A stretch of DNA of 64,000 nt. It comes from Liolophura sinensis. Taxonomy: Eukaryota > Mollusca > Polyplacophora > Chitonida > Chitonidae. Below are positions 61,014 through 64,000 of the stretch, piece by piece (within the stretch, counting starts at the first letter, position 1; every line of letters begins with the position of its first letter). The position numbers and the translations under genes were made by a program. The DNA is taken from the NCBI RefSeq assembly GCF_032854445.1, contig NC_088295.1, positions 24,539,385-24,603,384 of the forward strand, in the 5' to 3' direction. Below the pieces are notes generated by a model, which did no database searches, was not told the origin of the DNA, and saw only the letters and a program-made list of their open reading frames with translations.

Positions 61014-62300
61014 CTGATATCTGTCCCAAATGTTAGACAAATTAGGATAAGCATCTATGTGGACAAGGTCGGCAATTTATGTGTAGTTACTGTTAATATT
61101 GACTATACAGATTCATATAGATGTATATGAATTAATGTAAGATTGTCTTGGTTTTGTAAGGGTCTATGTTGTTTGGTTTGCCCGTGATGAACTTGTTTAT
61201 CTGGCCAATATACTTGGCATTTAATGGAAATAATTAAATTATTTAATCTTATTAATCAACAAGCTCCATTAAATGTTACCATCTAGGTACATGTTGGTCT
61301 ACTGTTGTAATCTTAAACCGAGAAAAGTCATTCTTTTACAATAAATATTCTTATGTACTTCTTTGAACCTTACTCTATCAGCATATTGTGTCCAATTTAA
61401 CGATAAGATTTATTTCTCATAAATATATCATATGTACGGGCATTAATGTATAGTGCATTTGTTTCGATGCAGTATGTGATGTAAAATAAGCTTAGCATAT
61501 CTAAAGTTACGACTTTTATTATGTGAACTTATATATAACGTGTTAGAAAAACGGTTCAGTATCTGTGCCCACAAAATATTGTAAAAATTTTGGGTTTTTA
61601 ATATTAGAAAACTTAAAGGTTAGAAAATGGCATACATTGCCACAAAAATATGATCAAAACATTTTTAGTTGTGTGGCCTTGTGTATGAATTTTAGTAAAC
61701 ATTTATTGTTAAAGAGTATGGGTGAGTTTTATGTACAGTGTGTAATAAATGTTAATAGATTTCCTGTTATTTTTGAGCGCATCTGCATGTACATGCATCA
61801 GTTATTTTGTGGGTTTTAAACCATGCATAGATTGAAATAAATGCACTTCACAGTAAGCAGCGAATTGTTTTTTAAAAGTGGTCATTGTTTTCATTGTTTG
61901 GAGGTTATGCATACATCTAGTCAATTATCCGTTTACTTGATTGGTTGGTAGTGAATATAAATATTGACAGATATTTACAAGGTTAAAGTTTCTGCTAGGG
62001 GCAACATTTCCAAAGCATGTTATGCCAGTTATATTGGTTATATCATTGATTAAATAACATTCAACAATGCTTTACAGAGAAAAAATCATGGTGTTTAATT
62101 CTATCATAGTCTCCATTTTAATACTTTCCTGACAATGCTCTTTCTGGGTCATTCAGCTGAAGATTGTTCTAGCCACAAGCAGCCGCTGGACAATGAGGTT
62201 GCAGGATCGAATCCAGCTCTTGCCAGTTTTGTTGTTGATTTAGTCAGACGGTTCACCCTTTAACAAAGCAGTGTTGTTTACTCTTGTTTTGTCCACCCAT
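61014..62300. other. Intergenic, no gene recognised
   Basis: AT-rich DNA after the WDR45-like gene. One open frame of about 84 codons (61565-61819) has low-complexity composition and no recognised motif. A B-box-like GGATCGAATCC occurs at about 62203, perhaps a SINE fragment. Confidence 0.4.
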
Positions 62301-62565
62301 AAATTTATTTATTTATGATTGGTGTTTTATGCCTTACTCAAGAATATTTCACTTATACCACGGCGGCCAGCATTATGGTGGGAGGAAACAGGGCAGAGCC
62401 CTGGGGAAACCCATGACCATCCGCAGGCTGCTGTCAGACCTTCCCACATACGGCTGGAGAGGAAGCCAGCCTGGGCTGGACTTGAACTCACGACCGCATT
62501 GGTGAGAGGCTCCTGGGTCATTACGCTGCGCTAGCGCGCTAACTAACTAAATCACGGAGGCCCCT
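62301..62565 (-). repeat. SINE family A, complete
   Basis: Minus strand: head GGGGCCTCCGTGATTTAGTT, body GGTCATGGGTTTCCCCAGGG, tail side GTAAGGCATAAAACACCAAT and AAATAAATAAAT. Well preserved. Confidence 0.9.
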
Positions 62566-62834
62566 TCCACCCATACAACTGACTGTCATGTAAGTGTGAA
62601 AGTCTTAAAAATGACAATAAACACCAATCAAAAACTAAATTGTTTGTAACTGTTCTTGATAAATAAACGATCAACAAGAAAGTATGAGCAGTTTTAGAAT
62701 TCAGCTGTACACTTATGGTATTCTAACTTAACCTCTATTATTTATTTAATTTAGGCATTCTGAAAATCTAAATTGGTCAGCCCAGCTTTGTCTCCCGACA
62801 TAACAAGTCACTGGTGCATGATACAAGAAATTGG

Positions 62835-63068
62835 TCTCCATGGCCGAGGTGATTAGCACGCCAACGTGGCACAATGACCCAGGAGCCTCTTGCCAATGCA
62901 TTTACTGTGAGTTCAAGTCCATCTCATGCTGGCTTCCTCTCCGGTTGTACATGGGAAGGTCTGCCAGTAATCTGGGGATGGTTGTGGGTTTTCCTACCAG
63001 CATGATGCTGCCCGCTATCGAATTAGTGAAAGCACTTTCTGTACGGTGTAAAACTCCAATCAAATAAC
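62835..63068 (+). repeat. SINE family A
   Basis: Head CTCCATGGCCGAGGTGATTA, body GGATGGTTGTGGGTTTTCCT, tail GTAAAACTCCAATCAAATAA. It lies 270 bp from a copy in the opposite orientation, so the pair could form a long hairpin in RNA. Confidence 0.88.
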
Positions 63069-64000
63069 AGTAATCAATAGGCAGATAATCTATGGAGTTC
63101 AGGATATCCTTCTCTGTGAGATGCGCAGAACCTTAGAAAAAAAAATGGCCAATAGCCATTGTAAAAGGACCATAATGTGGCCAGACTAGACTGGTTTGTG
63201 AAGGTCATTATTATGTATCAATCGGCTGATTTTGCAATGTCCCATATCTGGATTTTGCTACAAGAGGTTTTAGTGATTGGGTTTGTACATTAAAGTAGAT
63301 GCAAGACTGGGCCCTAGCAATTAAGGTTAATGGGACACACAGAGTGGCAAAAAGCTACATATTGTGGATAATAAGGCTGCAGTTTTTGCAACTTGCCAAA
63401 CATCTTGAACACAGACAGTTCAAGGCTCACAGGAAGAAGTGTACAAGATTTTTTGCCCACACAGGTATTAAAGATAAGATAAACATCTGATACCTTATGT
63501 TTGTCAAACTTTCAGAACGACATGTATTAGATTTATTGAGGCGGGTAATCATAACCATCGTGAAAGCTCATACAAGTAAGCAACACTGAGTCTGTAAATA
63601 ATTCAAACTGTTTTTATTTACAATCTTTCACATGTGCTCTAGATTGATATCATACAACACTCCCCAATTTCCTGGTATATAAATACACTGTAAAATAGGT
63701 TCAAGACTTACAATATATGATGCTGATCAACAGTAAATAAACAATATCTGGAATACAATGTACAAGTTAATTTAATATTTACACTAATGGTCTTTTTACA
63801 GAGTTTAATAAACGAACAACACTTTAAAAAAAATTCCCCTGTACAACAACCTTCCCAGACATAAGATTGAGAACAAGTAAATCACAGCACCTACAAGAGA
63901 TAAAATCGTTATATTACAGGAAGGAAATTACGTTAGTAACATGCAGATTAAACAGCATAATTATTGCAATGAGGGAATATTGACCAATTGACACACTGTA
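63069..64000. other. Intergenic; possible 3' end of a gene entering from the right
   Basis: No exon is recognised. A minus-strand AATAAA (63613-63618) in AT-rich sequence might mark the 3' end of a leftward-transcribed gene beyond the window. This is weak. Confidence 0.25.

Noticed and set aside
62284-62534. Short frames on both strands
   Set aside because: They lie entirely inside a SINE family A copy.

Overview
The window is animal nuclear DNA, almost certainly from a mollusc or a close lophotrochozoan. The genes are split by GT-AG introns, AT-rich intergenic DNA is extensive, and tRNA-derived SINEs of a type I associate with molluscan genomes recur about every 5 kb. I cannot name the species. 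All gene calls come from reading motifs and splice-phase-checked exon chains by eye; no database search was run.

Layout. 0.7-1.4 kb: a single-exon nanos homologue on the minus strand, with a perfect POU-dimer (MORE-type) palindrome upstream. 2-7.6 kb: gene-poor DNA with SINEs, a (TA)n tract and two arrays of a palindromic repeat separated by an intact SINE with target-site duplications. 8.1-12.7 kb: a dead Ty3/Gypsy-type LTR retrotransposon (gag, protease, RT, RNase H, integrase), with a possible 3' LTR to about 14.1 kb. 15.5-29.4 kb: TXNDC11-like gene, plus strand, 14 coding exons, 884 codons, with a Tc1/mariner element and two minisatellites in its introns. 33.2-37.4 kb: ATP synthase subunit d (ATP5PD), minus strand, 5 exons, 171 codons. 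37.6-43.8 kb: a KCTD5/2/17-type BTB protein, plus strand, 6 exons, 214 codons, head-to-head with ATP5PD across a 204-bp shared promoter. 50.6-60.4 kb: WDR45/WIPI4-like autophagy beta-propeller, plus strand, 11 coding exons, 342 codons. The rest is 3' UTR and intergenic DNA with SINEs.

The genes do not form a pathway: they cover germline translational repression, ER redox and quality control, mitochondrial ATP synthase, CUL3 ubiquitin adaptor and autophagy. Only ATP5PD and KCTD5-like appear physically coupled, through their shared promoter.

The most unusual theme is local amplification inside introns. Several minisatellites have visible parents: the body of a SINE (62-bp and 82-bp units), or an exon end with its 5' splice site (WDR45 exon 8). 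Two introns also carry partial copies of a downstream coding exon (TXNDC11 exon 9, WDR45 exon 11). I saw no evidence of a wholly new biological system. The leads I rate highest are the exon copies, the splice-donor array, the SINE-to-minisatellite conversions and the POU palindrome upstream of nanos.
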